Source: Rhodocyclaceae bacterium (GTDB lineage Bacteria; Pseudomonadota; Gammaproteobacteria; Burkholderiales; Rhodocyclaceae). From it: 33,058 bases of DNA. Positions within the stretch are counted from its first letter, which is position 1, and every line of letters begins with the position of its first letter. The notes under the pieces were generated by a model, which made no database searches, had not been told where the DNA came from, and worked only from the letters and a program-made list of their open reading frames with translations. The translations under genes were made by a program, and so were the position numbers. The stretch spans positions 1-33,058 of the forward strand of contig JADFDU010000025.1 in assembly GCA_018262775.1 (NCBI GenBank), read 5' to 3'. Below are positions 32,691 through 33,058 of this stretch, in pieces.

Positions 32691-33058
32691 TCGAGACCGC
32701 CCGCGGCACCGTGCATGAATGGCAGCGCGACCACATGGGCCACATCAACGTGCGCGCCTACCTGGAGTTCTTCGACCATGCTGCCTGGCAAACCTATGCC
32801 GCGCTCGGGCTTACTGCCTCGCTGCTGCGCAGCGGTGCCGTAAACCTGGCGGCGGTGCAACAGAACGTCAGTTACATGAAGGAACTCTATCCCGGCGATA
32901 CCATCGTCGTGCGCACCGGCGTGCTGGAGTTGCGCGAGAAGGTCGTGCGCTTCCGCCACGAGCTCTACAACACCGAAACCGGCGAGATGGCGTCCGCCTG
33001 CGAGTTCACCATCGTCTGTCTCGATGCGCAGACGCGGAAGTCCTGCCCGTTTCCGCCT
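32687..33058 (+). CDS. Acyl-CoA thioesterase, 4HBT type (cut by window end)
   Basis: The frame is open from ATG 32687 to the end of the window (124 codons), so the 3' end is missing. The start VHEWQRDHMGHINVRAYLEFFDHAAWQTYAALGL is the 4-hydroxybenzoyl-CoA thioesterase/FadM-type hotdog motif with the Asp-His-Met-Gly-His-x-Asn helix. The segment YMKELYPGDTIVVRTGVLE is the usual second half. It is the third thioesterase in this operon, coupled by ATGA to the previous gene. Acyl or aroyl substrate preference cannot be told. Confidence 0.85.
   Translation, partial: MIETARGTVHEWQRDHMGHINVRAYLEFFDHAAWQTYAALGLTASLLRSGAVNLAAVQQNVSYMKELYPGDTIVVRTGVLELREKVVRFRHELYNTETGEMASACEFTIVCLDAQTRKSCPFPP

Overview
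High-GC chromosomal DNA from a betaproteobacterium, most likely near Rhodocyclales (Thauera/Azoarcus/Sterolibacterium-type anaerobic aromatic degraders). The reasons are a three-gene hcrCAB-type 4-hydroxybenzoyl-CoA reductase, a PadB-like molybdoenzyme, class I PHA synthase and a LiuR-type MerR regulator. No rRNA, tRNA or CRISPR array was seen.

Layout: (1) 1-5437, plus strand: the distal part of a type II secretion / type IV pilus-like operon, with PilN-, PilO- and PilP-like inner-membrane proteins, a lipoprotein secretin with a C-terminal cohesin-like domain, and three pseudopilins. (2) 5508-11192: an accessory island of visibly lower GC. On the minus strand lies a five-gene operon: a 57-aa protein, a YdjM/DUF457 membrane hydrolase, a 47-aa Pro/His-rich protein, a fused E2-E1 ubiquitin-type conjugation enzyme and a JAB/JAMM peptidase. 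Divergent from it on the plus strand are a WYL regulator of CapW/BrxR type, a YkgJ-type Cys-cluster protein and a DUF2971 protein. The shared intergenic region holds two back-to-back promoters, repeats that look like operators, and a perfect DnaA box. No CD-NTase is present, so this is not ordinary type II CBASS. It is the best candidate here for an undescribed, probably antiviral, system. (3) 11193-15758: a poorly coding stretch, a GAF-PAS-PAS histidine kinase preceded by a possible 44-aa coupled leader ORF, an IS3-family remnant, YidH and an OmpA-like lipoprotein.

(4) 15960-23495, plus strand: anaerobic aromatic metabolism. A PadB-like molybdopterin oxidoreductase with an unusual Fe-S motif is followed by FdhD and then hcrCAB, which reductively removes the para hydroxyl of 4-hydroxybenzoyl-CoA. 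(5) 23492-26920: an RlmN-like radical SAM methyltransferase, an AT-richer cassette with two small unknown genes, a partial duplicate of the methyltransferase 5' end with a clean 72-bp deletion, and Ada. (6) 26969-29844, minus strand: PHA synthase and an MBL-fold hydrolase. (7) 29961-33058, plus strand: a MerR/LiuR regulator, two perfect TGACGT-type palindromes, and a run of thioesterase, isovaleryl-CoA dehydrogenase, thioesterase and thioesterase (cut by the window end), which fits leucine/isovalerate catabolism.

All function calls come from reading translated sequence and recalled family motifs. No database search was possible.
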